DNA of 64,000 bases from Acanthosepion esculentum (taxonomy: Eukaryota; Mollusca; Cephalopoda; Sepiida; Sepiidae), in assembly GCA_964036315.1 (NCBI GenBank), contig OZ038495.1, forward strand, positions 25,799,190 to 25,863,189, read 5' to 3'. The translations under genes and the position numbers were made by a program. Shown here piece by piece: positions 32,511 through 44,900 of this stretch. The first letter of the stretch is position 1. Every line of letters starts with the position of its first letter. The notes under the pieces were generated by a model, which was not told the origin of the DNA, did not search any database, and worked only from the letters and a program-made list of their open reading frames with translations.

Positions 32511-33351
32511 ATTTACTCTTTGTATGTTTGGTTATCTTTGCTTCCTGGCAACGACATTCCTTGCATCATGTTTTTATTGATTTCCTTATTTTCGGCCAGT
32601 ATAACACAGTACTGATAGCAGACACGGAAAAGAAATTACAAAATCTCCTACAGAAGATAGCGACGGAGAGTGTGAAGAAGGGACTAAGCATAAACTACAA
32701 GAAAACAGAATGCATGGTCGTCAGTAAAAGAATGAGCCCGAAATGCGATTTGCAGGTCGGGAACATTAGAATCAAGCAGACTCGAAAGTTTAAATATCAG
32801 GGAAGCGTTCTGACAGAGAACGGTAAATGCGATACTAAGATCCGTAGACGTATTGGGATGGCCAAGGACGCATTCCAAAAGCTGAGCAGAGTATTGCGAG
32901 ACAGGAGGATATCTTTGGTAACAAAGAAAAGAATATTGAGCTGTTACGTGACATCTGTCCTTCTTTACGGCAGCGAATGTTGAACGATTTCCCAAAAGAA
33001 GAAGAAGAGACTCGAGGCGACAGAGATGTGATTCCACAGAAGGATGCTAAGGATATCATGGAGCGAGCGTGTGAGCAACGATGAGGTCTTAGAGAGGATG
33101 CAAACAAGGAGGAGGCTTATACTTAACATCAGGAAGGGGCAGCTGAAGTTTCTGGGAAACATAATGAAGAAGGAGGGCCTGGAAAATCTGATACTCACGG
33201 GTCGAATAGAGGGAGAGAGACAAGGGAAAACAATGCATGACATACCTGGTAAGTGGATGATAGAATGTGGTCTGGGGGAGGAAGTAAAGGGAAGGAACTC
33301 GTTGAGAGCTGCAAGGAATAGAGGGAGGTGGAGAGCCATGATTGCTTACAT

Positions 33352-36124
33352 CAGGCATGTCAAACACGCGGCCTGCGGGCCGCATGCGGCTCATTTCAAG
33401 TAGGTTTGCGGCCCACACAGACAATTTTAAACAAAAATAAATTAGAAATTTCCACTATTTTTTATATACTTTTTTTAGTAGTTCATCTACTTTTGCATCT
33501 TCAGCCTTATAAGCAATTGAAGCGGCAACATGTAACTGTCTATACTTTTGTCAATCACTCATTATATATACGCACATTGCCAAAGGAGAGAATCGGATGG
33601 CGCGAGAGATACAAAAGTCAAGGTCAAGATGAGAGGAACTGAAACGCAGCAAAGGTCAAAACAGGTAAGCGCACAGACTCATTAAAGGTGAGCCGGTGGT
33701 GAAGTATTGGGAGCGCTCGCTGGCCACACAATATATAATTAATTTTTATTATTATGTCATTTTCAAATAAAAGGCCTTATAGTTTACGTTTTATTAAATT
33801 GACTTTAAACTAAAAATATGAATCAGGTAATAGTGTGCAGGAACCAGGTTCTTTGTTTTATTCCACTTTTATTGATATTATAAATATTTTTTTCTTTTTT
33901 TTTATTTCTTAATTTTTCAGATTCCACATCGTCTTTAAAATGGCTACTGCTTCTCCGACTAAGAAAAAAAAGAAAAGTGAACGAAGAAGGCCGAGTGTTT
34001 CAAGAGAAATGAGAATTACAGTATTTTTGCACAGAAGTGAATGGAAAGATACATTGTTTAATATGCAATAATCACATTTGTACGCCGAAAACGTACAACT
34101 TGAAAAGACATTATGAAACAAACCATCTACCTTACGATAAATATGAAAGCCCAATGCGTGTTTCAAAGCTCCAAGAATTGAAAATTAACTTGACACGGCA
34201 ACAGACCCTTTTTACGAAAATTCAGAACGAGAATGTCGCTTCTGTGACTGCAAGTTATGAACTCACCCGAATGATAGCGACGAATGCGAAAGCCTACACT
34301 GAAGGGGATTTTGTAAAACAATGCCTTGTAAAAACGGCCGAAATTGTATGTCCAGAAAAAGCACACTTGTTTAAAGATATTTCACTAACCAGGAACACTG
34401 TTGCTGAACGGATCGATGAAATGCCAAGTGATTTGAAGCAACAGATGAAAAGCGAATCATCCAAATTTGAACATTTTTCTATTGCAATTGATGAGACTAT
34501 TGATATTTCTAGAATAGCACAGCTTGCGATTTTCATGAGGGCCTGTGACAATAAATTAAACATTTATGAAGAACTGGTTGATCTGATCCCTATGCATAAC
34601 ACTACAACAAGCCAGGACATCTTTGAGAAAATCGAACAAATTTTTGATGAGTATAATTTCAATTTAAGCAGACTTGTATGCTTGTCTACCGACGGTGCAG
34701 CAAATATGATTGGAAGGCATAATGGTGTTGTTACAAGCAAAAATAAAGAACTTACATCCAGATTTGTCAGTTACACATTTTCAATGTATTATTCATCAAC
34801 AAAATCTATGCTCAAAAATTTTAAAATTGGATCATGTGCTTTATTTGGTCACAAGCATAGTTAACTATATCAGAGGCCGTTCTCTCAATCACCGTCAGTT
34901 CAACCAGTTATTGGAGGATATGGGTAATCACTTTACTAATGTTCCATTTTACACAGATGTGCGTTGGTCGTCATGTCACAAAGTATTGAAAAGACTTTAT
35001 TTATTAAGGCAAGAAATAATCATATTTTTGGAGATGAAAGGTCGAAACACAGATGAAATAAAAGATGAAAGTTGGCTCCAGGATCTAGCTTTTGCTGTGG
35101 ACATCACAGCACAATTAAACGATGTCAATTTGAAATTACAAGGTAAAAACAAGCTCATCACTAACTTGTATGATGACATTAAATGCATCATTACAAAGTT
35201 AAGGTTATGGAAGTCACAAGTCTCAAATGAAAATTTAGTTCATTTTCCTGCGTGCAAAGAGCTAAAAAAACAGTACTAATACTAAGCCTGTACTAAGCTT
35301 TGCTAAGTATAAAAGTCACCTGGAATTGTTGTCAACGGAGTTTCAAAAAAGATTTCGTGATTTTTCATCTTTTGAAGATCCGTTTGCACTATTCTCCGCG
35401 CCGTTTACTTTTGACGTTGCTAAGGCAGAAGTAAACATTCAAATGGAACTTTTAGAAATGCAGTCAGACTCTTTACTTAGAGCAAAGTATTTTGAGGTAG
35501 GAATACCTGATTTCTTATCATACCTTCCAGAAAGGTTTACAAATCTTAGAAATTTTGCAACACGAATCTTAGCAATGTTTGGTTCCACCTATTTTTGTGA
35601 GCAGTTATTTTCCTTTATGAAATCAACAAAAACTTCTCAGAGAACCAGGTTGACTGATTATCACTTATTATCTCTTATAAAAGTCGGAACTGCACAGAAA
35701 TTTCAGCCAGATATACCAAAGATTGTCAAGAACAAGAGGTGTCAAGCCTTGGGACAAAATATGAAAACTTAGAATGATCAATAATAAATGTTTATTTTGA
35801 ACTATTATGATTTATGTGCAATTCATTTGCTGTTCATTCAAATACATGTGGGCCATGTATGTTGCCTTATAAATTTTTGTTATATCGAAATAAAGAACAG
35901 ATTTATATCTCATGCTAAAGTTTTTAGTTATATTCTTTTGTTTAACTACATGTACTTTGTACTTGTATTCTTGATACCAAACCATTGCATGTTTCTAAAT
36001 TAAAAGGAAATGTTCTGCAATAATTTTTATTGAACAACCTTAAATAAAATGTAGGAGTGCGGCTCTCATGAGAACACAAACTGTCTCTATTGGCCCTCGT
36101 GGGACTCTGAGTTTGACATGCCTG
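33352..36124 (+). mobile_element. hAT-superfamily DNA transposon, complete but inactive
   Basis: Its ends are CAGGCATGTCAAAC at 33352 and GTTTGACATGCCTG at 36124, perfect terminal inverted repeats of 14 bp. Flanking 8 bp duplications are GCTTACAT (33344-33351) and GTTTACAC (36125-36132), matching at 6 of 8 with two C/T transitions. Total length is 2773 bp. It encodes one frame-broken transposase. The 8 bp duplication, CAGxG-type ends and BED-finger transposase agree with hAT. It sits inside the last codons of the RTE LINE, so it is younger than that LINE copy. Confidence 0.93.
33940..35772 (+). pseudogene. hAT transposase (BED finger, ZBED/GTF2IRD2-like)
   Basis: The likely original start is ATG 33940 (MATASPTKKKK). 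A frameshift in the A-run and a TGA at 34010-34012 precede the BED-type finger CLICNNHICTPKTYNLKRHY (34037 onward). The 275-codon frame to 34864 carries the catalytic RNase-H-like region with IAIDETIDISRIAQLAIF and LSTDGAANMIG. After a frameshift, 34710-35279 continues with HFQCIIHQQNLCSKIL and YTDVRWSS. The C-terminal hAT dimerisation block FGSTYFCEQLFSFMKSTKT lies in 35326-35772. Three frames and at least two stops make it a pseudogene. DNA-binding finger and dimer interface are still recognisable. Confidence 0.88.
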
Positions 36125-36154
36125 GTTTACACCCTGAAAGGACACGGCACATAG

Positions 36155-37085
36155 AAAGTACCCCGATCTTATCATTTTTATTGAAGTTGGTATTCCACTG
36201 TGTGATAGATTATGCAGACTGTCAGATCCTGATTTTCTGAGCTCTTGCGTTACATTAGATTGTGGAAAGGATAATGTCACGTCGCATAGAATAGTTTAAA
36301 GTTTATTTACAGGATATGGCTTCAGCTGATCATGAAAATGTTTAATGGACAATTTTACTAACAGTGTCCCAGGTAACATCAACACATAAGTTGCCTAGAA
36401 GATTTCCCTACCAGAAACATCCCATATACTAAGAAAAGTGCTAATTCAAATTAAAATAAGGTATTTTCACTTTCCTTATTTCCCTTATCTCTATCTCTTT
36501 CTTTCTCTCTCTCTTTCTCTGTGTGTGTGTCTCTGTCTCTGTCTCTGTCTCTCTCTGTCTCTCTCTCTCTAAACTTCTCTCTATATACTTCTCTCTCAAA
36601 TATGAGAAGGCAACCCTCAAATAAAAAGCCGAAGAAAAGACTGAACTTGGCCAAATACGCCAGAAGTTTGTAGGACCAGAGCATACTGACTTGTGACTAA
36701 AAATTAACAAAAGTCAAGGAGGCTCCATGCATTGTAAAAAAAGAAAAAGAAAAGAACGCCAGAAAATAAAATAATTTTGGCCAATCGAAAAAATTAATAC
36801 AAAGAGATTTTTTATGTTAGCCGAAACCAATGTTCATGCCAGAGTCTCAGAGCCTGGTCAAAAGGATATAAGCTCACACCTCTGAGCTAGAAGAGGAGAA
36901 TGATGACAATAGATGCTACTGCCAGAGAAACCATGAATGCATGACATATGAAGTAGTGAAGAGGTCATCTGCTAATTATATTTCCGTCCTTCTTAGGGCC
37001 GAGAATACACAGTAGATTGACACTGAACTATTTCTAATATTACTACTACACTTAGCATGGTCTGACTTCAAAACTACCACTACTG
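36155..37085. other. Gene-free interval with a pyrimidine tract
   Basis: 36155-36450 may hold the 3' UTR of the RTE LINE. A CT/TG-rich microsatellite lies at 36486-36571. Nothing else is recognised. Confidence 0.5.
36486..36571. repeat. Polypyrimidine CT/TG microsatellite
   Basis: An imperfect (CT)n, (TG)n and (CTGT)n mixture on the plus strand. Confidence 0.9.
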
Positions 37086-37089
37086 AACT

Positions 37090-37720
37090 GAAAGAGACGG
37101 CTACCTATATCTGCCTTATTAACGAACATTTTGCGACACCAAATACCAAAGGACTCACTCTAAAGCAAATAAATAAAAATATATTATATACCTTATATAC
37201 TTGTGCCAGTTGTTTCTGTGCCCTATGTTTCTGATAAAGAAACACCAAGAATATACTGGCACAACTTACCACAATGTTATTGATGAATATGAATATACAA
37301 CTGAAGTCACAGAAGATGCCCAACATTTGCTGAAATATACTTGATGCATTCTGTAATTTAAAATGAACCACTGTTGTAATGGCTGTTTTATGTACATTGT
37401 CAGGATTGATTGGCACCTGGCGATAAGCTGATGATAAATCAATTTTTGAAAAGAGTTTCTTACCATACAATTTAGATTATAGATAATTTATATTCAACTC
37501 TTAGTACCGTTCTATCTATGTTATTGAATTTAGTTGCCTACAGGTCTGTATGTATCATTCGACTTCAGTACCATGTGTAAGGCTGGACTCCATTCCGATT
37601 TTGCAGGGGATGTTATTCCTGTGTTTTGGCGTTTCCTAAATTCCTCTTTCGCTATGTCAAATTTGTGCCAATAGTTGTTTAGAAAATGTGGGAGGCTTTC
37701 TATCAGTCTCGATCATATGA
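37090..37720 (-). pseudogene. Gypsy reverse transcriptase fragment
   Basis: Minus-strand reading gives EFRKRQNTGI, LHMVLKSNDTYRPVG (about 37605-37555) and a 121-codon frame with KKLFSKIDLSSAYRQVPI, VHKTAITT and NASSIFQQML. The YxDD region is replaced by FINNIVVS in that frame. Motif spacing fits Gypsy RT of the SKIDL...YHQIPV type, also seen at 21.7-22.8 kb, but it is heavily decayed and lacks PR, RNase H and integrase. Confidence 0.75.
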
Positions 37721-38309
37721 AAGATATTCTGTTTTGCTGTATTAACGTTGTGATGAGGTAAAATTATGTTTGTATGGGGGTAGGGGATGCACATATACCT
37801 TCGTTACCCCCTTCTCTCAATTGGCCTTTTAGTCTTCATGTATATGAGAGAGCTTGTCTTAGGTTTCTGGCTGGTATGATGTTTCTGACCCAAGGAGGAG
37901 TTATGTTGCCTTGACTTCTGGGTAGACAAGACATGTACACTCAGAGTATCATGCCTTCTTTCCTGGCTTATTTCTTCCTGGTTTATTCGTCCCTTTATTA
38001 AGGGTGCTGAAGATAGACTTTTTCTGGATTTTCCAGATAGCCAGGGATTTGAACTTTTGACTAACTTCAGAGACGTCTATCCTACCAGAAGGTATATAAT
38101 ACCAGGACTATTGTACCATCATTTTGTGAATAATTTCTGAACTTTGTAGTAGTCTCCAGTAGGCCTCTCATTGATATGATGAAGGGTACTATTATAGCAG
38201 TATCTCTGGACAATTCATCCCAGGTCATTTATGCATGCATTTCCTGTGTGTGTGTCTGTCTCACTGCCTACCAGTCTCACACCAACCAATACACACATAA
38301 ATTGGATTA

Positions 38310-38765
38310 AAATGAAAATGAACAAAACTAGCAAACCCAGTCAAAAAAAAGTAAACCCTAAGTATACCATCTCTTACACTAATGTGAGGGGTCTATGTTC
38401 CAACTTTCCAAAAGTGCAACTCCATCTTCTTGAGTTCAAACCCAACCTCCTGCTTCTGTCTGAAACAGGTACCAATGCCTCAGTTTCACTACAGGAGCTC
38501 ATGATCCAGGGCTACTTACTCCTTATAGCTAAACATGACCACCTAAATCTCCATGGCCATGGATTCGGAACCTATATCAAGGAGAAGTTTCCATGTAGCA
38601 GGAAACAAAAAAAAAATGAAGATCCTGATCTTCCATATATGCTTTCTATTTCCTTCAGGATAGTAATTTTCTATTGAATATCTGAGAAAAATGACAATAT
38701 AGTCACTGAATTTCCCTTGGCTAGCATTCATATCTGCGATGACTTCAGTGTTTATATACAAATCT
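38310..38765 (+). pseudogene. Jockey/CR1-like LINE endonuclease fragment
   Basis: A 148-codon frame (38231-38677) contains YTNVRGLCSNFPKVQLHLLE, PNLLLLSETG and YLLLIAKHDHLNLHGHGFGTY, the N-terminal part of an exonuclease-endonuclease-phosphatase domain that nicks target DNA for these LINEs. The catalytic Glu of the SET motif is present. The rest of the domain and the whole RT are missing, and the sequence jumps to the 3' end of the same family at about 38830. Confidence 0.65.
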
Positions 38766-38829
38766 ATAGAGAATGAATGTCATGCATGCCATATAGCATG
38801 TTGGAGAGTAAGTCCCCAGGCCTTGTGAA

Positions 38830-39245
38830 TTTAAACGCCCTACCAGGCTGGCATCCCGCTCCCACCCCTACACCGTGGAAACTGTTAGCTGTAGACGTCT
38901 CTTCTACTCCAATAGCTTCATGTCTCGCACATCTCGCCTATGGAACTCCCTTCCCTATTACTGTTTCCCTGACAAATACAATCTCCAACGGTTTAAGTGT
39001 AGCGTCAATCGACATCTCCAGTTGCCTTGATCTATCCACTTCCCTTCTCCACATCCTTTCATTTCTCATTCCTATCTGCTCTCGCTCCGGATCTTTTGTG
39101 CCCTCCTTACCTTGATCGACCCACTGTCTTTCTCTTTCTCCACATCCCCTCCCTTGCCACTCCTATCTGCTCTTCCTCCAACCCTTCTTTAACCCCTTGC
39201 ATGATGGTGGCCTCCAGCCTTGCTTGGGGTGATATGATTAAAAAA
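38830..39245 (+). pseudogene. Jockey/CR1-like LINE 3' end (internally deleted copy)
   Basis: Reading gives RLASRSHPYTVE, RLFYSNSFMSRTSRLWNSLP and CFPDKYNLQRFKCSVNRHLQ with a TGA, the ORF terminus also found at 49.3-49.46 kb. A 3' UTR ends GCTTGGGGTGATATGATT plus an A-rich tail at about 39238. Together with the endonuclease piece this is one LINE copy lacking its middle. Confidence 0.7.
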
Positions 39246-39259
39246 AATTTAAAAAATCA

Positions 39260-40555
39260 TATAACACCTTACATAAATTCTTGATTAAATATAGCATGAC
39301 CATACAAAGAGTCATTTATACAATATGAAATTATCACAAAGATTCTCAGAATACAAATTATGATTCTTAGGTGACATGCAATATGTTCTTAGATATCACT
39401 AAGGAATAATAGTTCAGTAATATCAGAAAGATAATTATTCAATTGTTTGAAAAAAATATATTCATGAATAAATAAAAATAAGAAAAAAATGACTTAGCAT
39501 TGTTAGTATTAGAATTATTGCTGCAATTATTATTCTTCATTTTGTTACACTCAAAAAGTTAATCTTCAAAATTAAAAAAAGCACAATTTCAAATTAAAAA
39601 AGATCAACTTCAAATTAAGAAATGTCAACTTCAAATTGAAAAAAAAAAGAATTTCGAAATCCAATTGATGATGGCTAATATGAAATGATGAAGAATTGAC
39701 TTCACCATCAGCATCAATTACTCAGACAGGGTACAAATTACGCTACCACATAGAAGCAATTGCTGAAGCAATGTTTGCAATTATGCCACTACTGTGCATA
39801 ATTGCATAAAATCATGTACAGAAGCATTTTGCTCCAACCTTCACAAACAAGATCTCCAAATGGAGGACAATGTGTGAACTGATTAATTTATAATTATCCA
39901 TCTGTGGTTATAATGTTTGTTTATTCATTTGTTTTTAAACTAATGCTGTATCCTTTTGCAAATAAAATATTAATTTGAAATTTGGCTTTTGTCAATTTCA
40001 AATTCGGCATTTTTAATTTGAAGTGAAGAATCATTTTTTTTTTACATTTTTAAAAGATTTATAAGTCATAATAAAACATTAATTTGTAATTTTTTTAAAC
40101 AAGTTTTTTGCTTTCTTGTGTTCTATGGATATCTATAACTTCTTAGAAAAATCTAATTAAATAAAAATGTTGAAGAAATTTTATATTACAGCAGTCAAGG
40201 TAACATGACAAGATGATTGTCCTTTTGCAATTTCATTTTCAGGACAAAGAAACAATATTCTTGTCATTGATACTACTGAAGCAAAAATGACATTATTTCT
40301 ATATAACTGTGCTATGATCAGCATCAAGTGAAATTTATTAAAAAACTGACTGATATAGAAAATTTACAAAAATTAGCAGTAAATATTCTTACTTAACTTT
40401 TGTATATTTTTATAATTATTTTAATTCAAATTAGATACAGTAAGTTCAGAAATGGGTTAATTTCACTTACAAAATACTTACAAAAAAATAGGTTATTACA
40501 TGACTTAAGTCATATTTTTTATACTTTGCATATTAAATGAGGAAAGTATTGAGTC
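39260..40555. other. Gene-free AT-rich interval
   Basis: It contains a short array of CAACTTCAAATTAA-type repeats at about 39560-39640 and no coding feature. Confidence 0.5.
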
Positions 40556-40559
40556 ATTA

Positions 40560-40945
40560 CAAAAAGATATTTTTTAATCATTTCATTCCAAGCAAGGCAA
40601 TAAAAGTCACTAGTATGTAAAGGGTTACTGAGAGGGAAAGAAACAGAGAAAGCAATAAAAGAAGAGGATTCAAGGAGACAAATGATGACTGATATTGATT
40701 TAAAATTCTTGAAGATCACAGTTGGTAGGAAAGCAGGAAACTGGAAAAGAGTTCTGCAAGCGAAAAATGCGAGAGAAGAAACTGTTAGCATCAAACTTAT
40801 GATTACAACTAGCAATTTCAATAGTGAAATTATGAGAACAAGCTGCCAATCTATTACTATACAATCTAGTAGTAGTATTTGTGAAATCGAGGTACCAACA
40901 AGGAAAGCTCATCAGAACAATTACCATGAAAATATTTGGAGATGA
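40560..40945 (-). pseudogene. Jockey/CR1-like LINE 3' end, inverted copy
   Basis: On the minus strand RLAACSHNFTIEIASC, FFSRIFRLQNSFPVSCFP and NCDLQEFKINISHHL match the ORF terminus of the copies at 38.9 and 49.3 kb. The 3' end with CTTGCTTGGAATGAAATGAT and an A-tract lies at about 40565-40595. It is the third copy of the family in the window and the most diverged. Confidence 0.65.
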
Positions 40946-41732
40946 GGCAAAGCTACATTACATCAATGGGAAAGTGACTGAAGCCAAAATACCAGGTTAG
41001 GACTGATAAAAGTGCAGATACTTCTTTGGATTTTGTCAAGAATCTTTAGACACATATCAGAAGTGCTAAATCAGATGTGGTAGCAATATTTGATATACAA
41101 ACAATAAGTAGATTTATAAATGTGTAAGATAGATTCTGGTGAGAAAAATTGTCTAACACAGCATAGTGAACTGGTTTTCTAGCAGCAGACTTAGAAATTG
41201 ATTTAATATAATTATATAATTATACATAATTATAATTATTCATGTAAGTGGAAAACTTAAGACTAAAAAAGGTGAGTTGATCTCATGGTGGTAAGCATCA
41301 GCCATGCTAAAGGAAAGCAAAGATGGTCTTTATGGTGATTAATATAAAGCAGTTCCATTTTAACAAGACAGTTTTTTCCCCAGTTCCCAACAGATGATAG
41401 GTCTTCTCTAGATCAGCTGCTAATTTGATTTTATAAAACCTATCTGACTTATTATCATTATTATTATTTGAAAGAAGTATCAAGAGTAAAAGAACTAATG
41501 TAGCAATCTGTGGTGGTTATTTCTTTTTAGCTTTGTTTCTTCTTTTCTTTCTTGATTATGTGGATTTTCACTCAATTCATAGCAGTAGAAATTAGCTTTG
41601 CGTTCATGGAGATAAAAGCATACTTGTCAGGAAATAAAACATAGAGAAATAACAGGAAAAGTATGGTAAATTGTATGTTAATTTTATACAATTTATTTAT
41701 ATTTTTGTGTGTATCAGTGTGTGTATGTTTTA

Positions 41733-41960
41733 GGTTACAATTGTTTGATGGTACATGTGATAAAAGGGAGAAGTTACGCCATAGCATTACAAGCCATATC
41801 ACAAAGAGAAGTTGGACATGTGTTGCCCATACCAAAGTTCATAGTGAAGAGATTGAATTTAATGTCTTTTGGTGGGATGTCCATATTTCTTGTAGGAACA
41901 GTTTTTGCTGCATGTTGGGAGAATTTTTATTATTTTTATTTTTTAATTTATTTATTTTAA
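41733..41960 (+). CDS. Possible exon of an unidentified membrane protein
   Basis: A pyrimidine-rich stretch with GTGTATGTTTTAG ends at about 41733 and could be a splice acceptor. The following frame, about 75 codons, has non-repetitive, coding-like composition: GRSYAIALQAISQREVGH, then VLPIPKFIVKRLNLMS, then a hydrophobic FGGMSIFLVGTVFAACW that would span a membrane once. It ends in TAA at 41958-41960. I do not recognise the family, and the hydrophobic FYYFYFLIYLF tail is low-complexity. It could equally be a chance ORF; an upstream exon was not found. Confidence 0.25.
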   Translation, partial: GYNCLMVHVIKGRSYAIALQAISQREVGHVLPIPKFIVKRLNLMSFGGMSIFLVGTVFAACWENFYYFYFLIYLF

Positions 41961-41964
41961 AAAG

Positions 41965-44900
41965 AGTTTAAATATTATTGTTTGATTTTATTTTATTTAT
42001 AATATTCATTATTATTATTATTTTGTATTTTATTTTTATTTATTTATAATAATAATAATAATATTCCTACAACTAACTGATTTTTTCACTGTACTTAGCC
42101 TTGGTTCTATTTCTTCTAGCAAATATTCACATTGGGTAACATTGAATGTTTAATTCTATAGCTATATACAACCAGAAAGGGATTCCAGAAGTTTGGTCAT
42201 TTGGTCAAATTTTGGAAAATGGGTCAGGCTGATAAATTTCCAGCACTCTCTTGTACTTGTTTTCTAAGAGTAGCCAACTTTATGTCCTACTCTGTGTATC
42301 ATAAATTTATTTATCCTACATACTGTATAATAAGAATGGTAGTAGTAGCCCAACTATACAGCAGTTGTATTATCATCAACTTTAGCTGGTGATTCTTTTT
42401 GATAGACTTATATTTAGACTGCTAGCTTCAAGACAAAATGATTGGCTTGCACAAATCTAATTTGGCACTTCTTTTCTTTGATGATAGAAAAAAATGGTAT
42501 CCTCTCATGAAAAATATCTGATTCATTTAAAAAAAAAGAAAAATTAGCAAAAGATTTTTTGTATGTTAAAGTAAAAAATGGTCAAATGTATTAGTTTTTT
42601 ATAAACAAAATTTATCTAAATTTAAAGTTGCTACAGGAAATTGTAAAAATCTATTTTTATTTATTTGTATATCCTTGAAAATAAAGAAAATGATGATTTT
42701 GATAAAATTTGAACCAAATGATTGTAATCATCGTATCAGATACATTTTCAACACTTTTAAAGTCAATGACCCCATAATCTACAAGCAGCTTAAGAAAGCC
42801 ACCCTAAGCTTCCTACACTGTTTTACAGTAAACTTGCTTGAACATTTTCAGTTGGCTTTCAATAACTTGAATTTCATTAACTTGTTATATCAGGGTTGGA
42901 ACCAAAGGATGAACTGCTGATAAAAGTGCAATAACTAAATATAGAAAACCGAAGAAGGCTTTTAACCTCTGAAATCACAAATGGCTTCGAGCTCATTTTA
43001 AATATCATCAGATATTTGATTATAGTAGCACCCTTTTTGCTCATTACTAGAAAAGAGAAAAATTGATGGATTTTTCAAATATGAATTATGAAATACCAGC
43101 ACACTCTTGATTTATATCACTTGGCTTTTATTTGAATTATATTTACTTTAGATTAAAAATGGATCAAGAAGCCTATTATAATTAGAAGGGTTTAAAGTAT
43201 AACATATTAAGAAGGCATGAGAAAAAATGATATTTTGGGAATGGTTAAACATGTTTAATTACCGGATGGTAATATTACAAAAGTTTATTAGACTTTTTTT
43301 GTTTTTTTAGTAGAGTAATACATTTCAGATGCAACAAGGAAGGTCTTCAGTGATGCACTGTCTTCATTGCCGATTTCGGGTTTTGCATCATATCAGCTCC
43401 AATAGCAACCCCGACCTAATTCCAAAAGATTCAGATTAAAATGTAATAAAAATTCAAAGAATGTTTCAGGCATATATGGTGTTGTTGAATGTGCCCTTTG
43501 CATACACCAAATGTGAGTGAGAGTTGTAACACTGTAGCTCACAGCATGATGCTGGGGTTCAACTTGAGTCTCATGGTGGGTGAATATAATCTGGAAGATC
43601 TTGCAAACAGCCCTTACTTGCAGAAAAGCAACAATTGTTTTCATCTCTGAACTTGACTGCTATTTAATTCTCCAGATGAACTGCTTGTGATACCATTGAA
43701 AATGTGGCATACATTGTAGTCTGGTGATAAGCACAAGTTACAGTTATCTTGCTAAAAGGAAACAGTTCCAAAAAGTCCAGATTGATCCATCTGGGACCAC
43801 ATTTGCTCTGATCCATGCTATGCAATCTGCCCTTTACAATACATCAATCTTGGCATGTGTCTGTACTATGGGACCATAGAGAACCTGGTCAGCAGATGTA
43901 AAATTTTCATATGTCAACTATTGCTAAAACTGATGTACTACTGCTACAACATATTCAACATGCACAACAATACCTCAAAATGACTATCCAGCCTCTTTAA
44001 GGTACATAAACTGACCCATTTTCTCAAATGATTCTAAATGAACAAAAAATCATGTCAGCATCTCTGTAGCATGACACCTGTTTGCACTTAACTTTATTAC
44101 CGCATGTATTGCTATCTAAAGCTCAGATAAGGATGATACACTTGTATAAGTGTTAGTATATCCCAAGATGACTGAAGACTTTGACAATTTTATCATAATA
44201 TCTACTATGAGCTAGAAGTGGTCAAGATGCTAAAAAATCAAAATTCATAAAAGAGAGTTTGGGTAAACAGGCAGAATGCAATAAACATTCTATCCTCAAT
44301 TGATTCTAGTGAACATTATTAAGGCTAGCCTCCATAAGTCACATGTTTTATTCATTATTCAAATCAAATGCAACCTATGCAATCTTTTGTGGTTATTTTA
44401 GGGTATCCATGTATGTATCTGTCCTTAATGGGGTATTTTATGTTCTAAAGAGAGAAAATACTAACAAAGTGTAGAAATGTGCTACATGCCTTTTCTCAGA
44501 CCCTGAAAAGGAAAACTAGTGGATGTTACAAAAGTTGGTCTTTAGTTACAAATCCAGCACATCATGTTGCAAGAGTCTGTGGCTGTGTTTAGAAGCATGT
44601 TTTCTCCATGGTGTCTACATCCAATCTGTTTTCTATACAGAGTGGTCTTCACTTAATGTTCATTAAGAATCACATAACTGACCAAGCATGGTGTACACTA
44701 ATTTTGGAAGAGGATGGAAAATTAACCCAACACCATGTTTCACTACTTCAGAGGTGTGTGTGAGTGATAATTCAGATGTACAATAATTAACTGACTTAAA
44801 AAAATAATTTGTGAACTTAACAAAAAATCTTCCACTTTTTAAAAATGATTCTTATTTTTCTATTTCTTATGGTTTGATGACTGAAAATTAATTTAGGCCT

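Larger units (their letters stand above)
32599..36154 (+). pseudogene. RTE-clade LINE, C-terminal fragment, interrupted by hAT
   Basis: It is 5'-truncated just before the RT catalytic box (YNTVLIADTEKKLQNLLQ). It reads through NYKKTECMVVSKRMSP, RKFKYQGSVLTENGKCD, RRIGMAKDAFQKLS and LLYGSEC, then TGA (32981-32983) in place of the conserved Trp. The same frame continues with LKFLGNIMKKEGLENLILTG and GRWRAMIAY to 33351. This C-terminal region is typical of RTE-type ORFs (BovB relatives). The frame is cut by the hAT element at 33352-36124, and the final codons LKGHGT and stop TAG lie at about 36134-36154. Confidence 0.85.

Noticed and set aside
42945..42985. Hammerhead-like string GAAGAAGGCTTTTAACCTCTGAAA
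   Set aside because: Core positions are poor, no stem I partner is visible and no repeat context supports it.
43390..43900. Possible Gypsy integrase on the minus strand
   Set aside because: A loose pattern (VPDGSIWTFWNCF and an 83-codon frame) can be forced onto the integrase linker, but no DDE, NAPEF or HPQxNG block is visible.
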